A DNA stretch of 64,000 nt from Helicobacter typhlonius. GTDB taxonomy: Bacteria > Campylobacterota > Campylobacteria > Campylobacterales > Helicobacteraceae. The position numbers and the translations under genes are program-made. Below, one piece after another: positions 1 to 9,939 of this stretch. Under the pieces are notes generated by a model. The model saw only the letters and a list, made by a program, of their open reading frames with translations, had not been told where the DNA came from and searched no databases. The stretch's first letter is position 1. The number at the start of each line of letters is the position of its first letter. Location of the stretch: the NCBI RefSeq assembly GCF_001460635.1, contig NZ_LN907858.1:1-64000 (forward strand). The letters run 5' to 3'.

Positions 1-71
1 TTGCTACTCCTTGCATTGTCGCTTGATAAACTAATAGTCATTTTTAATGATAATCATTAAAAAGTATTATA
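1..71 (-). promoter_or_regulatory. Promoter and ribosome binding site of a minus-strand gene beyond the left edge
   Basis: Read on the minus strand, TATAAT lies at 71-66 and AAGGAG at 12-7. The next in-register start codon would fall just outside the window. No gene on the plus strand uses this stretch. The gene itself cannot be seen; only its leader is present. The Fur-like palindrome at 44-60 covers the expected transcription start. Confidence 0.55.
44..60 (-). promoter_or_regulatory. Candidate Fur box
   Basis: The 17-mer TTAATGATAATCATTAA is a perfect 8-1-8 inverted repeat. Its inner 15 bases equal the core of the classical Fur consensus. It sits between a minus-strand TATAAT and an AAGGAG, so an iron-loaded Fur dimer would block transcription of the gene off the left edge. 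Iron regulation is inferred from the motif; the target gene is not visible. Confidence 0.65.
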
Positions 72-237
72 ATTGAAAATTATAATAAAATCAAGGGTAA
101 AATGTTTTTAAATGTATTTGCGAGAAAAGATAAATGTTGGTAGTGTGAAGTAGCTATATATTCTAATACGGCTTTTATTGGGTATAGGTAGAGTTAAATG
201 TGCTTTTGACTTGCCAAGACATCAAGGGTTGATAGAG

Positions 238-1239
238 TTATCCACCTGTGTAGTAAAATGCGCGTGTGGAGTGGTTTTTCTGTGTCATTTCCTGCTCCCA
301 TTGGTTTTTTTCAGGCTTATTATGCACGGAGAGTTCCAAGAGTTTTTGCATATTTTCTTTATCGTTTTGCATAATGGCATCTTTAAGATTCACGCTTTCT
401 TGATAATACAAGCAAGGACAAATCACGCCATCACTTGTAAGGCGGATACGATTACAGCTTGCACAAAAATCATCTTCGTGTGGAGAGATAATGCCAAAAC
501 TAAAGGGTGCTTGTGTGGAAGTATTTGTAGAAAAATCCGCGTGGATTATGCTATAAAGTTTGGCAGGACCAAAGCATTCTTTTCTTTCCTCTTGTGTAGG
601 ATATTTAGCATTGATAATGCTAAGAATCTCTGTTTTCTTTAAGCCTTTTAAACCATTTTTTGCGTGGATATTTTCCATAAATTCAATGAAGCGAATACCA
701 AAGCCATAAGTGGCAGCAAATTCAAGCATATCAATGATTTCATCATCATTTATGCCTTGAAGTGGCACCATATTGAGTTTAATGCCAAGTCCTAAAGCCG
801 CTGCTTTGTGAATACCTCTTAGGATTTGTGGCAAGGCATCGCGTTTAGAAATAAGCTTTATGCGCTCATTTTGAAGAGAATCTAAAGAAATATTAATGCG
901 TGAAAGCCCTGCATCCTTTAAATCTTTAGCATATTTTTCAAGTAAAAAAGCATTGCTTGTAAGGGTGAGTTCAATATGTGGAGCGTATTTATAGATTTGA
1001 GCAATAAATGCGCTTAAATCTGCCCTCAAAAGTGGCTCACCACCGGTAATACGGATTTTTTTTATGCCATTATCAATGGCGATTTTAATAAATTCAAACA
1101 TTTTAGGCAGAGGCAGCGCACTTTCATCTATAAAATCTTCTGGAGTATCAGGCATACAATATTGGCAGCGGAAATTGCATTGTTTGGTAACAGATACGCG
1201 CATATAGTCGATTTTGCGATGAAAGGAATCTATGAGCAT
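238..1239 (-). CDS. moaA: GTP 3',8-cyclase MoaA (molybdopterin synthesis)
   Basis: This is a radical-SAM enzyme catalysing the first step of molybdenum cofactor synthesis, rearrangement of GTP to 3',8-cyclo-GTP. The N-terminal CxxxCxxC motif (C21, C25, C28) holds the SAM-binding 4Fe-4S cluster. A second cysteine set near residue 260 (CASCNRIRL, then CPC) holds the substrate cluster, and the protein ends in the GG required by the family. I chose the ATG at 1239 because GGGAGAG lies just upstream; a GTG four codons further out at 1251 is less likely. Length (333 aa) is normal. It points away from mobA, with a methyltransferase gene between them. Confidence 0.95.
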   Translation of the reverse strand: MLIDSFHRKIDYMRVSVTKQCNFRCQYCMPDTPEDFIDESALPLPKMFEFIKIAIDNGIKKIRITGGEPLLRADLSAFIAQIYKYAPHIELTLTSNAFLLEKYAKDLKDAGLSRINISLDSLQNERIKLISKRDALPQILRGIHKAAALGLGIKLNMVPLQGINDDEIIDMLEFAATYGFGIRFIEFMENIHAKNGLKGLKKTEILSIINAKYPTQEERKECFGPAKLYSIIHADFSTNTSTQAPFSFGIISPHEDDFCASCNRIRLTSDGVICPCLYYQESVNLKDAIMQNDKENMQKLLELSVHNKPEKNQWEQEMTQKNHSTRAFYYTGG

Positions 1240-1400
1240 TATCTCTCCCACATATTGTTTGTTATATATATATATTTCTTAGTTAAAGCACTAAAACTTG
1301 TTTGTGCTTATAGTGCTTCAAGCTATGGGCGCAAAATAAAAGCGTGATTATACAAAATAAGTTACAATGATTTAAAACATAAGCGTTTATAAGGATTGAT

Positions 1401-2651
1401 ATGAAGCACAAATCGCATTCTGTGTTGCATTCGCACAATGAGTTAGGTGCTAAAGTTTTAGAATCTAGTGCAGATTCTAAGAAAAAACTTAAGGCAAAAT
1501 CTAAGCAAGTTTCTAAAGCTTGTTTGCCTGATAAAATACCTCTTAATCAGATCGTGCAGGGTAACAGCATAGATTTATTGAAAGAATTGCCGGACTCTAG
1601 CATTCACCTTATCTTTGCTGACCCACCGTATTTTATGCGCGTAGATGGGGTGTTAAAGCGTCCTGAGGGGAGTAACTTTAGTGGTTGTGATGATTCGTGG
1701 GATAGTGTCTTTAAGAATAATGACGACTACAAAGCCTTTTGCGAGAAGTGGCTCAAGGAATGTTATAGAATCTTAAAGCCAAATGGGAGTATTTGGGTGA
1801 TCGGCTCTATGCAGTGTATTTATAGCATTGGTGGGATTATGCAGGATTTGGGTTTTTGGTTTATCAATGATGTGATTTGGCATAAAAGTAATCCTACGCC
1901 TAATTTTCACGGCACAAGACTCAATAATGCGCACGAAACGCTTATTTGGGCGACAAAGAGTAAAAAAAGTAAATACACTTTTCATTATAAAACTGCGAAA
2001 GAGCTTAATGTTGATATTGTAGATTTTAATAAAGGAGAGCGGAGACAGTTAGGAAGTGTGTGGAAAATGCCTGTGTGTAGTGGAAATGAGCGACTTAAGA
2101 ATAATCAAGGGAAAAAGCTTCATAGCACACAAAAACCACAAGACTTGCTGTATAGAATCATTGCTATTAGTTCCAACATAAATGATATTGTGCTTGACCC
2201 TTTTGGAGGCACAATGACTACGGCAGCTATGGCGAAAAAGCTTGGGCGAAAATATATAAGCTTTGAGCAAAATCCTATGTATATTGAATATGGTAAGAAT
2301 CGCGTTAAAAGTGTTAGTTTTGAGGATAATAAAATCGCACGAGCAACATTTGATGAAAAGCCTTTAAAAGTCAGTTTAAGCGAGCTTATACAAGCAGGAT
2401 TTTTGAAAATTAATGAAAGAGTGTATTTGAAAAAAACTTCTATTTATGCAACTTTAAAAAGGGAGGGGAAGTTAGCATATAAAGGGCACTCTTATGATAT
2501 TCATACTCTTGCAGCACGGCTTAAACAAAGCAAAGCACAAAGGCTTAATGGCTTTATGTATTGGGAAGTGGAATGTGAGGGCAACAAACGCGTTGTGTTA
2601 GATGAGATACGAGAGCAATACAGGTTGCAAAATTCGCAAAACAATATATAA
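1401..2651 (+). CDS. Adenine-N6 DNA methyltransferase, HinfI/CcrM-like, with C-terminal RAMA domain
   Basis: This beta-class DNA methyltransferase has catalytic DPPY at residues 74-77 before the SAM-binding FGGT near 268-271. It also carries the HSTQKP motif common in this group. The last 90 residues resemble the RAMA domain that follows the catalytic domain in CcrM/HinfI-type enzymes, which methylate GANTC; that specificity is inferred, not seen. No restriction gene is adjacent, so it is an orphan here. An AAGGA ribosome binding site precedes the ATG. The first 40 residues are a lysine/serine-rich extension. It interrupts the moaA-mobA-flhB order known from H. pylori. Confidence 0.88.
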   Translation: MKHKSHSVLHSHNELGAKVLESSADSKKKLKAKSKQVSKACLPDKIPLNQIVQGNSIDLLKELPDSSIHLIFADPPYFMRVDGVLKRPEGSNFSGCDDSWDSVFKNNDDYKAFCEKWLKECYRILKPNGSIWVIGSMQCIYSIGGIMQDLGFWFINDVIWHKSNPTPNFHGTRLNNAHETLIWATKSKKSKYTFHYKTAKELNVDIVDFNKGERRQLGSVWKMPVCSGNERLKNNQGKKLHSTQKPQDLLYRIIAISSNINDIVLDPFGGTMTTAAMAKKLGRKYISFEQNPMYIEYGKNRVKSVSFEDNKIARATFDEKPLKVSLSELIQAGFLKINERVYLKKTSIYATLKREGKLAYKGHSYDIHTLAARLKQSKAQRLNGFMYWEVECEGNKRVVLDEIREQYRLQNSQNNI

Positions 2652-2682
2652 TGTTGTCAATAGATGTAAGGAGTAAGCATAT

Positions 2683-3252
2683 ATGCAAAAAATAATGATT
2701 CCGTGCGTGATTTTAGCGGGGGGCAAAAGTTCGCGTTTGGGAGAGGATAAAACACAAGTTGCTTTTGGAGAAGAGAATCTAAGTCAGTGGGTATTTACGC
2801 GCTTAAGTAAAATATGTGAAAAAGTATATATCAGCACCAAAGACAGAAAGAAATTCGCTTTTGATGCCCCATTTTTAATTGAAAGAAGTCGCATTTATGC
2901 ACCTATCATAGGAATGATAAATGCCTTTGAGAAGCTTAAAGCCCAAGAAATACTTTTTGTGAGCGTAGATACACCTTTTGTGCGTGGAGAAACTTTGCGT
3001 CAGCTTGTGGATTCAAATGCACCTATTACTTATGCACAAAGCGAGGACAAGGCACACTATCTTATTTCAAAATGGCATATTTCTTTGCTTGATACGCTTG
3101 TTTGGGCGCGTAAATCTAAAATTTATACCATTTATCAAATTATAGAAACTCATCAGCATAAAAGTGTGTCTGCCTCTAATGAAGAATGCTTTAATATCAA
3201 TACACAAGAGGATTATGCACGCGCTTTAGAGTTTTTGAGATTGGGAGTGTAG
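2683..3252 (+). CDS. mobA: Molybdenum cofactor guanylyltransferase MobA
   Basis: MobA transfers GMP from GTP to molybdopterin. The nucleotide-binding loop LAGGKSSRLGEDK lies at residues 11-23, and SVDTPF near residue 88 corresponds to the metal-binding aspartate region. Length (189 aa) is typical. A TAAGGAG sequence lies 10 bases before the ATG. The stop codon is three bases before flhB, so the two genes are probably co-transcribed. Together with moaA it implies that molybdoenzymes are made in this organism. Confidence 0.9.
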   Translation: MQKIMIPCVILAGGKSSRLGEDKTQVAFGEENLSQWVFTRLSKICEKVYISTKDRKKFAFDAPFLIERSRIYAPIIGMINAFEKLKAQEILFVSVDTPFVRGETLRQLVDSNAPITYAQSEDKAHYLISKWHISLLDTLVWARKSKIYTIYQIIETHQHKSVSASNEECFNINTQEDYARALEFLRLGV

Positions 3253-3255
3253 CAA

Positions 3256-4380
3256 ATGGCAGATGATGAGGAGAAGACCCAAGCCCCGAGCGCACATAAG
3301 ATTCAAAAAGCGAGAGAAGAGGGCAATGTAGGCAAAAGTCCGGAATTTGCGGGATTTTTTATCCTGCTTGTCGGGCTTGGGTTGATGTTTTTGCTTATAC
3401 CCTTTTGGGTGAGTAGTGCCGAAAAGATTTTCTTGCATATTAGTGCGCTTATGAATCTTGATGTGGATAGTCGTATTCTTGGGAATTTGATGCTAGGCAT
3501 TATACTTGAAGTGTTTATTATGCTCGCCCCGCTTTTTATCGCACTAATGGCTACAGGCGTGATTGCCAATATTGCGCAGTTTGGATTTTTGCTCTCCCCT
3601 AAAGCCATTAAGCCAAAACTTTCAAAGATTAATCCTATAAGTGGATTCAAAAATGTGATTTCGCTCAAAAAACTGCTCGATGGCTTTATGATTACCTTTA
3701 AGGTTTTTGTGGCTTTTATCATTGGCTTCGCGGTGTTTGTGAGCTTCTTTGATGAATTACCAAGTGTCTCTATGGGAGGGCTTTACGCGCAGATTCTGTG
3801 GTTTAGAGAAAAGGCATTAATGCTTATTGGTGTGCTTTTGGTGTTATTTTTTATTATGGCGGTGAGTGATTATCTCATCAAAAAATATCAATACACAAAA
3901 AGCCTTAAAATGAGCATCAAAGAAGTCAAAGATGAATATAAGCAATACGAGCAAAGCCCGGAGATTAAGGCAAAGATTCGAAGAATGCAGCAAAAACTTG
4001 CCCAAAGTCGTATGATGCAAGAAATCCCCTCTGCTTCTGTGGTGATTACAAATCCTACGCATTATGCCGTGGCATTGCGATATACCCAAAAAGAATATGA
4101 GCGCAAAATGGCGCCTGTGGTGGTGGCAAAGGGCATAGATGAGCTTGCTATTCGTATTAAGGCTGTGGCGAGGGAATACGGGATTCGTATTGTTGAGAAT
4201 CCGCCCCTTGCACGAGCCATTTATAAGCAGCTTGATTTAAACCAAACAATCCCGCCCGAACTCTTTGGCGCGGTGGTGCAGGTGCTTGGCGAGGTGGCAC
4301 GACTCGATGCGCTTGAAGGAAAAGATAGCTTGAGTAAGCTGATTAATACAATCAACAGCAAAAGTGCGCAAAGCACATAG
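3256..4380 (+). CDS. flhB: Flagellar type III export protein FlhB
   Basis: FlhB is the export-apparatus switch of the flagellar secretion system. The N-terminal half has four hydrophobic membrane segments (roughly residues 30-55, 75-110, 135-165 and 180-205). The cytoplasmic half carries the self-cleavage site NPTH at residues 266-269, where cleavage after N266 changes export from hook to filament proteins. Length (374 aa) is normal for Helicobacter, and the start ATGGCAGATGATGAGGAG gives the usual acidic N-terminus. It follows mobA by three bases. Confidence 0.96.
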   Translation: MADDEEKTQAPSAHKIQKAREEGNVGKSPEFAGFFILLVGLGLMFLLIPFWVSSAEKIFLHISALMNLDVDSRILGNLMLGIILEVFIMLAPLFIALMATGVIANIAQFGFLLSPKAIKPKLSKINPISGFKNVISLKKLLDGFMITFKVFVAFIIGFAVFVSFFDELPSVSMGGLYAQILWFREKALMLIGVLLVLFFIMAVSDYLIKKYQYTKSLKMSIKEVKDEYKQYEQSPEIKAKIRRMQQKLAQSRMMQEIPSASVVITNPTHYAVALRYTQKEYERKMAPVVVAKGIDELAIRIKAVAREYGIRIVENPPLARAIYKQLDLNQTIPPELFGAVVQVLGEVARLDALEGKDSLSKLINTINSKSAQST

Positions 4381-4440
4381 GCACTTATTATGCTTTGTGA
4401 TATAATGTGCGCTTTCACATTTACATAAAGGCTTTAGGGT

Positions 4441-5814
4441 ATGGAAAATAGGCGACTAATGATTATGGGTGTGCTTGTAGCGCTTCTTGTGGCGGTGGGT
4501 GTGATTAGCTTTAGCTTAGTATTTTTTGAAAACAAAGCCCCAACACTCACGAGTGATACGCCCACACATTGGAATCTTGATGATGATATATTTGTTGAAT
4601 TTAGCGACGAGAGTGGCATACGCAATTATCGTGTGCAGATGATTTTTGATGGCGAGATTTTGCTTGATGAAAAAGAAGTAATTTTAAATAAGCCAAAGTC
4701 CGTAAAGATTCAGTTACCTCGCTCTCCCACGATATTAAAAAATGGCACGAGCATTCAATACAAACTATTCGTAACCGACTGGAGTAACTCACATTTTTTT
4801 AGCGGCAATACCGCGGAGGTGGATTTACATTTGATTGTGGATACAACTCCACCTGTGGTAAAAAATATTGCGCAGTCTTTTCAAATCGTGCGTGGAGGGA
4901 GCGCGGTCATAGCAGTGCAAGTCAAAGATATGGATTTGGATAAGGTTTCAATCAATAATGGCACTGATGAATTTAGGCTCTTTAAATATGCGAGTGATGA
5001 CATTTATGTGGGTGTCATTGCGTGGCCTCTCAAAAATAAATTTTTTGTTGCACAAGTTGTAGCCACGGACAAAGCGGGAAATACAACAAAGCATACTATT
5101 CCCATCACGCGCAACATCAATGTGCCTTACTATCAATCAAACATCAATGTCAAAGAGGATTTTTTGAATGGCAAACTCAATGAACTTATCGCGCAAATTG
5201 ACAAAAAACATTTGAGGGATTTTAGTAGCGATGTGGAAAGATTTGTATTTTTTAACGAAGGAGTGCGCGCCGAAGATGAGAGTAGAATCCTCAAAGCAAG
5301 TAACTCTGTATCGGATTCAAGCTATATAGATGAGGATTTCCGCGCATTTGTGCCGCTTAGAGGCTCAAGGGTCGTTGGGAGTTTTGGGGATTATCGCATC
5401 TATTTTTTAAATAAAGAAAAAATAAGCGAGGCAGTGCATTTAGGTATTGATGTAGCGAGTGTGAAAAATGCGCCAATCATAGCGAGCAATAGAGGTGTGG
5501 TGCTGCTTAAAAGTTATCTAGGGCTTTATGGCAATACCTTGCTACTTTATCACGGATTTGGCGTTTCATCAATTTATGCGCATATGCACGAGAGTAGTTT
5601 AGAAGTAAGTGATGAGGTCAGCATAGGGCAGCAGCTTGGTAAGACAGGGCAAACCGGCTGGGCTTTTGGCGATCATTTGCATTTTGGAATCTTAATACAA
5701 GGGCATTTTGTGCGCCTCAATGAGTGGATTGATCAAAAGTGGGTTGATGAAAATGTGGTGAATGTGCTTAAAAAAGCGCGTGAATTTACGCAAAACACAA
5801 ATGCGTTACGATAA
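4441..5814 (+). CDS. Membrane-anchored M23 family peptidoglycan metallopeptidase
   Basis: One transmembrane segment near residues 8-28 anchors a long periplasmic part. A beta-rich, Ig-like region (about 40-220) is followed by a C-terminal LytM/M23 domain. The zinc-binding pattern is visible as HLGID near residue 333 and HLHFG near 411. Such enzymes cut peptidoglycan cross-bridges and in Helicobacter affect cell shape. The position directly before minC and lpxC matches the H. pylori gene HP1054 as I recall it. No exact Csd assignment can be made from sequence alone. Confidence 0.82.
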   Translation: MENRRLMIMGVLVALLVAVGVISFSLVFFENKAPTLTSDTPTHWNLDDDIFVEFSDESGIRNYRVQMIFDGEILLDEKEVILNKPKSVKIQLPRSPTILKNGTSIQYKLFVTDWSNSHFFSGNTAEVDLHLIVDTTPPVVKNIAQSFQIVRGGSAVIAVQVKDMDLDKVSINNGTDEFRLFKYASDDIYVGVIAWPLKNKFFVAQVVATDKAGNTTKHTIPITRNINVPYYQSNINVKEDFLNGKLNELIAQIDKKHLRDFSSDVERFVFFNEGVRAEDESRILKASNSVSDSSYIDEDFRAFVPLRGSRVVGSFGDYRIYFLNKEKISEAVHLGIDVASVKNAPIIASNRGVVLLKSYLGLYGNTLLLYHGFGVSSIYAHMHESSLEVSDEVSIGQQLGKTGQTGWAFGDHLHFGILIQGHFVRLNEWIDQKWVDENVVNVLKKAREFTQNTNALR

Positions 5815-5897
5815 AGACACATAAAGAATGAAGCGCATAGGCACAATGAGAGAAGCAGAGAATAGGGAATTACACAAAGAGCAAAAGGCAAGGTAGA

Positions 5898-6590
5898 ATG
5901 AAAACAAAACAGCGCAAAGTCGCATTATTTGAGTTTGTAGAAGCAGCTGATACAAAAGAGTGTATTGACTTTATTACAAAATACTTACCATTGCTTAGGC
6001 ATCATATGCTTGGCTTTGGGTGGCAAATTGATAAGGAATTGCAAGAATTTTTAGAATCTAACAATCTCTCTTTTGCGATTTTGAGTGGAGAAATACCCAC
6101 GCGCGATAACGCCTCATATGTTGCGCTTGGAACAATAAATGCTAATTCTACACAAGAACGCGCACAGGATTCAATAAATGGCGTGGCAAACAACACGAAC
6201 AATATGATGAGCGCGGATAATGTAGATTCTATCAAATCAGAATCTATCCCTGCTACATTTTCAGGCGCGTTCTCTCGCACATTATGGATTAGTCGTATCG
6301 TGCGAAGCGGAGAGGAGATATATCATAATGGCGATATTGTTATAGAATCCCACATTAACAGCGGTGCGCGTGTGGTGGCAGAGGGAAATTTATTTCTCTT
6401 TGGCGAGTGCAGGGGGAGCATAGAGGCGCATGGAGATTTTATCATTTGCTCTAAGATTCTAAATCCTGCCGTTTTGTTTCAGGATACGATTGTTAGCCAA
6501 GAAATTTTACACACGATTAACCAAAGCAACGCATTATTCAAAATGATTTTTAAAAAGGGCGATAATATATTGGTAAAGGAGATGATATGA
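5898..6590 (+). CDS. minC: Septum site-determining protein MinC
   Basis: MinC inhibits FtsZ ring assembly away from mid-cell together with MinD. The C-terminal half (about 125-220) shows the regular glycine-spaced beta-helix strands of the MinC C-domain, including [20 protein letters not shown] serine/asparagine-rich linker around residues 75-115 separates it from the FtsZ-binding N-domain. Its TGA overlaps the ATG of lpxC in the sequence ATGA, so translation is coupled. Its length of 230 aa is in the normal range. Confidence 0.88.
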   Translation: MKTKQRKVALFEFVEAADTKECIDFITKYLPLLRHHMLGFGWQIDKELQEFLESNNLSFAILSGEIPTRDNASYVALGTINANSTQERAQDSINGVANNTNNMMSADNVDSIKSESIPATFSGAFSRTLWISRIVRSGEEIYHNGDIVIESHINSGARVVAEGNLFLFGECRGSIEAHGDFIICSKILNPAVLFQDTIVSQEILHTINQSNALFKMIFKKGDNILVKEMI

Positions 6591-7480
6591 GACAAAAAAC
6601 GATTAAAAATAAAGTTGAAATTGTAGGTATTGGGCTTCATAAGGGCGTGCCTGTGAGAATGGAGCTTGAGCCTCTGGGCGTGGATAGTGGCATTGTGTTT
6701 TATCGTAGCGATTTGGGTGTGAGTATCCCACTCAAGCCACAAAGTGTAATTGATACGACTATGGCAACCGTGATTGCCAATGGTGATGCACGTGTTTCGA
6801 CAATCGAGCATTTGCTCTCTGCCATTCACGCGTATGGTATTGATAATATTAGAATCTCGCTTGATAATGAGGAAGTACCTATTATGGACGGCAGTTCAAT
6901 AGGCTATTGTATGTTGCTTGAAGAGGCGGGAGTTTGCTCACAAAACGCGCATAAAAAGGCGATTGCGATTAAAAAGCCTATTGAAATTGTGGAGGATAAA
7001 AAATTTGTGCGCGTAGAGCCGAGTGAAAAGACGATTTTTGACTTTAGTATTGATTTTGCTCACCCAGCGATTCGCAACCAACAATATAAATTTATTTTTT
7101 CTACCAAAGCATATAAAGAGGAAATTGCTCGAGCGAGGACATTTGGCTTTTTGCACGAAGTGAATTATTTGCGCTCTAAGGGTTTGGCAAAGGGCGGGGA
7201 CTTGAGTAATTGTATTGTGCTTGATGAAAGCGGAATTCTCAATAAAGAGGGGTTGCGCTACAAAGAAGAATTTGTGCGACATAAAATTTTAGATGCTATT
7301 GGTGATATGGCGTTGCTTGGTATGGCGTTGCTTGGCACTTATGTATCTTTCGCTGGAAGCCACAAGCTCAATCACCTTCTTACTAAACAGCTCTTAAGCG
7401 ATGAAAAAGCCTATGAGATAGTAAGTCTTGAGGACAAAGTAGAGGAAGAAGCTTTAGAATACGCATATGAGACACATTGA
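6587..7480 (+). CDS. lpxC: UDP-3-O-acyl-N-acetylglucosamine deacetylase LpxC
   Basis: LpxC is the zinc-dependent enzyme of the first committed step of lipid A synthesis. Zinc-site and catalytic motifs are present: [13 protein letters not shown] near residue 72, HKILDAIGD near 232 and the active-site histidine in GSHKLNH near 257. Length (297 aa) is standard. It overlaps minC by four bases upstream and the tsaB-like gene by 14 bases downstream, forming a tight operon. Confidence 0.96.
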   Translation: MRQKTIKNKVEIVGIGLHKGVPVRMELEPLGVDSGIVFYRSDLGVSIPLKPQSVIDTTMATVIANGDARVSTIEHLLSAIHAYGIDNIRISLDNEEVPIMDGSSIGYCMLLEEAGVCSQNAHKKAIAIKKPIEIVEDKKFVRVEPSEKTIFDFSIDFAHPAIRNQQYKFIFSTKAYKEEIARARTFGFLHEVNYLRSKGLAKGGDLSNCIVLDESGILNKEGLRYKEEFVRHKILDAIGDMALLGMALLGTYVSFAGSHKLNHLLTKQLLSDEKAYEIVSLEDKVEEEALEYAYETH

Positions 7481-8009
7481 TATTGCTCTTTTTAGCGCAA
7501 GCTCTCCGCTGCTTTGCGGGGTGTATGAGAATAATACGCTCATAGAGCAAGTTCAAAGCAACGAGTTACTCTTGGTGGCATTACCTCGCGTTTTTGAATC
7601 TTTGCTCCCTACCCCAAAGCAAAACCCAGCTTATGCAGATTCTAAAATCAATGCTATTTATTATGCAAATGGTCCCGGGAGCTTTAGCGCACTTAAACTC
7701 ACACATATTTTTTTGCATACACTAAGCAATCTATATGATATAAGGCTTTTTGCTACTTCAAGCTTTTACTTCACGCAAAGCGCATATATTAGAGCCTTTG
7801 GCACGAGTTGCTTTTATCGTAACGAGAATGGCGAGATAAGCCTTGTGCAAAATGTGAATCAAGATGTATCAAATCAAAATGCGATAAATCAAAACACCAC
7901 AGATAGCGGGGTGATGAAAAATAATGCCTCATTCTTCTTGCCACAAAGACTTGATAAGAGTGCGTTTAACTTGCCCACCGAGCCACTCTATATTTTGCCT
8001 CCGCTTTGA
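7467..8009 (+). CDS. TsaB-like protein (tRNA threonylcarbamoyladenosine partner)
   Basis: The sequence [10 protein letters not shown] (residues 69-78) matches the conserved GPGSFTGLR stretch of TsaB/YeaZ, the scaffold partner of TsaD in making t6A in tRNA. At 180 aa it is shorter than E. coli TsaB, as in other epsilonproteobacteria, and the C-terminal half is poorly conserved. It begins inside the end of lpxC, indicating coupling. It is the last gene on the left-hand core block before the accessory region. Family assignment is moderately sure. Confidence 0.72.
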   Translation: MRHIDIALFSASSPLLCGVYENNTLIEQVQSNELLLVALPRVFESLLPTPKQNPAYADSKINAIYYANGPGSFSALKLTHIFLHTLSNLYDIRLFATSSFYFTQSAYIRAFGTSCFYRNENGEISLVQNVNQDVSNQNAINQNTTDSGVMKNNASFFLPQRLDKSAFNLPTEPLYILPPL

Positions 8010-8035
8010 GGGTTTAAAATTTTAGAATCTAGTCT

Positions 8036-9931
8036 CTATGCTTTATTCTTAAGAAGCGTAAGTAATTCTTTGAGCAATGTTAGGTAGTTCTTGTATTGCC
8101 CCTCATACGCGCTGATATTCGCGTTTTGCTCATCACAGAGTGCTTTCATTTCGCGTTCAAAATGCCAAATGCTTTTTTTGTGTAGCGGCTGGGTTAAAAG
8201 ATTTTCTTGCAAAAAGCTAAAGCAAAAACCTAGATTAAGCTCATCGCGGATATTTTCTAGGCTAGGATTAAAAAGCGGCAAAGTGTCAGGATTCTTGCTG
8301 TGTTTATCAAGAGCTTCTTGAATTTTCAAATCAATGCTATTGAGGCACAAATGCACGGATATTTGGTAATTGAGTGTGAGAATCTTCGCAAAAAGCATTA
8401 GTTGCGCCTTGAGACTTTGGCTGTGTATATGCGTGAGGTGCTGATGAGCATTTAGCATTTCATCGAGGCTTTTTTGCAAAAGCGGACTTTGCAGGGTTGG
8501 TAGAAAGGATTCATACCATTGTGTGATAATCCCCCTCAAATGCGCCATATGCTCATTTAAAAGTGTATCAAAACTCTCGCCCATTGCGCTTATATCAAAA
8601 CCAAGTTTGATAAAATCTCGCTCAAATTGTGAATCTCCTCCGCACAGACTTAGTCCCAAACGCTCTCGAGGCAAAGTCGTAATCTCCTTTGTTTGTATCT
8701 TTTGTGTGGTAATACCGAGTTTTTTCTCCAATCGCACAAAGTCCCTAGAAGTGCGTGTCAAGGAGCTATAAATATGCTGTGTGAGTTCATCAAGCTTAGA
8801 TTCTAAATCATAAAAAAGTGAAGGGAAAGATTTGTAAAATGCACTCTGTGGATAGCTATCTGTAAAATGCACTCCCGCACTCACAAGAGCAGATTTTAGC
8901 TTTTTGAAGTGTAAATGCGCGTGTAGGCAAAGTCTCGCGTAATTGAGCGTGAGTGTGCGTAAATGTTTGTGAATGCTGTGAGATTTTGCCTCCTCTGCCT
9001 GTGGTGCAATAGTATTTTGCAAAAAGGCAAGGATAGATTCTATATTAGAATCTGCCCTAAGATTTTCCGCCTCCTCCCCCTTTGCGTTATGAGACAAAAG
9101 TGCATTTCTAGCCGATATAGCGATAATATCCTCAAAAAATCCATCGAATGCCTTTTTAGCATAATTGAGGCTTACATCAATTTCATCTTGATTTTTCAAC
9201 CTATCTTTTTGATTTAACACACAGAGGCTTTTGCTTGCATAGTGTCTAATATGTGTGTTGATGATGTCTTTCTCACTCTGCTTACCAACATTGTCGATGA
9301 GTGTGAGCCAAATAATACCATCGACATTTTCAAGCACTTCGTTTGTTGTGTCTGTATCGCTTTGATTGATTGAATTGAATCCGGGCGTATCGAGGAAATT
9401 AATACTTTTAAGCAGATTGAGCGGTGCATAGAGTTTGTAAAAGGCAATTTTTGTATTCTCTGCCTCGCTCACTTCGCTTAGGTAGCTAAGGGGTTTATTT
9501 GTGATATTGCCATTTTTATAGACAATTTCAAGCGTGTAGTCGCTTCCATAGGCAATATGACAGACTTTGGAGGTAATTGGCGTAACACCACTAGGGAGAA
9601 TGCTCTGCCCCAAAAGCGCGTTTAAGAATGTGGATTTACCGCTACTAAATTGCCCAATAATCGCCACTTTCATTGGCTCTTGTATGCTAAGGCTTAGCGC
9701 GTTGAGGCTATGGAGCGTTTTAGAATCTAATGGCGCGACTTGACTTAGGCTATATTTGACTTTGTCGATGAGTGCGTAGAGGGGATTGCTGTTTTGCAGG
9801 ATTTGCTCTTTTGCGGCTGCAAATTCCTTTATAAATGTTTCGAGTAGATTCTCTTGTGAATCTTTTGAATCTGCCAAATCCTGCGCCATTTGTGAATCCT
9901 GCAAGGTCTGCGAATCTTGTGTATTACTCAT
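8036..9931 (-). CDS. Dynamin-like GTPase, second gene of a tandem pair (DLP2-like)
   Basis: This is a large GTPase of the bacterial dynamin family: P-loop GQFSSGKS at residues 93-100, switch motif DTPGF at 181-185 and NQKD near 240. A long helical region predicted to form the neck and trunk follows, ending in coiled-coil-like sequence. The first 30 residues are rich in Gln/Asp/Ser. AGGAG precedes the ATG by five bases and the gene follows its partner by eight bases. Paired dynamin-like proteins of about 600 and 750 residues are known from Campylobacter jejuni (Cj0411/Cj0412), where they form a membrane-tethering complex. A similar role is inferred. Confidence 0.85.
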   Translation of the reverse strand: MSNTQDSQTLQDSQMAQDLADSKDSQENLLETFIKEFAAAKEQILQNSNPLYALIDKVKYSLSQVAPLDSKTLHSLNALSLSIQEPMKVAIIGQFSSGKSTFLNALLGQSILPSGVTPITSKVCHIAYGSDYTLEIVYKNGNITNKPLSYLSEVSEAENTKIAFYKLYAPLNLLKSINFLDTPGFNSINQSDTDTTNEVLENVDGIIWLTLIDNVGKQSEKDIINTHIRHYASKSLCVLNQKDRLKNQDEIDVSLNYAKKAFDGFFEDIIAISARNALLSHNAKGEEAENLRADSNIESILAFLQNTIAPQAEEAKSHSIHKHLRTLTLNYARLCLHAHLHFKKLKSALVSAGVHFTDSYPQSAFYKSFPSLFYDLESKLDELTQHIYSSLTRTSRDFVRLEKKLGITTQKIQTKEITTLPRERLGLSLCGGDSQFERDFIKLGFDISAMGESFDTLLNEHMAHLRGIITQWYESFLPTLQSPLLQKSLDEMLNAHQHLTHIHSQSLKAQLMLFAKILTLNYQISVHLCLNSIDLKIQEALDKHSKNPDTLPLFNPSLENIRDELNLGFCFSFLQENLLTQPLHKKSIWHFEREMKALCDEQNANISAYEGQYKNYLTLLKELLTLLKNKA

Positions 9932-9939
9932 ATTTGCTC

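Noticed and set aside
178..642. Plus-strand 154-residue open frame opposite moaA
   Set aside because: It lies on the reverse strand of a clear moaA gene, has no ribosome binding site and reads as low-quality Cys/Phe-rich sequence.
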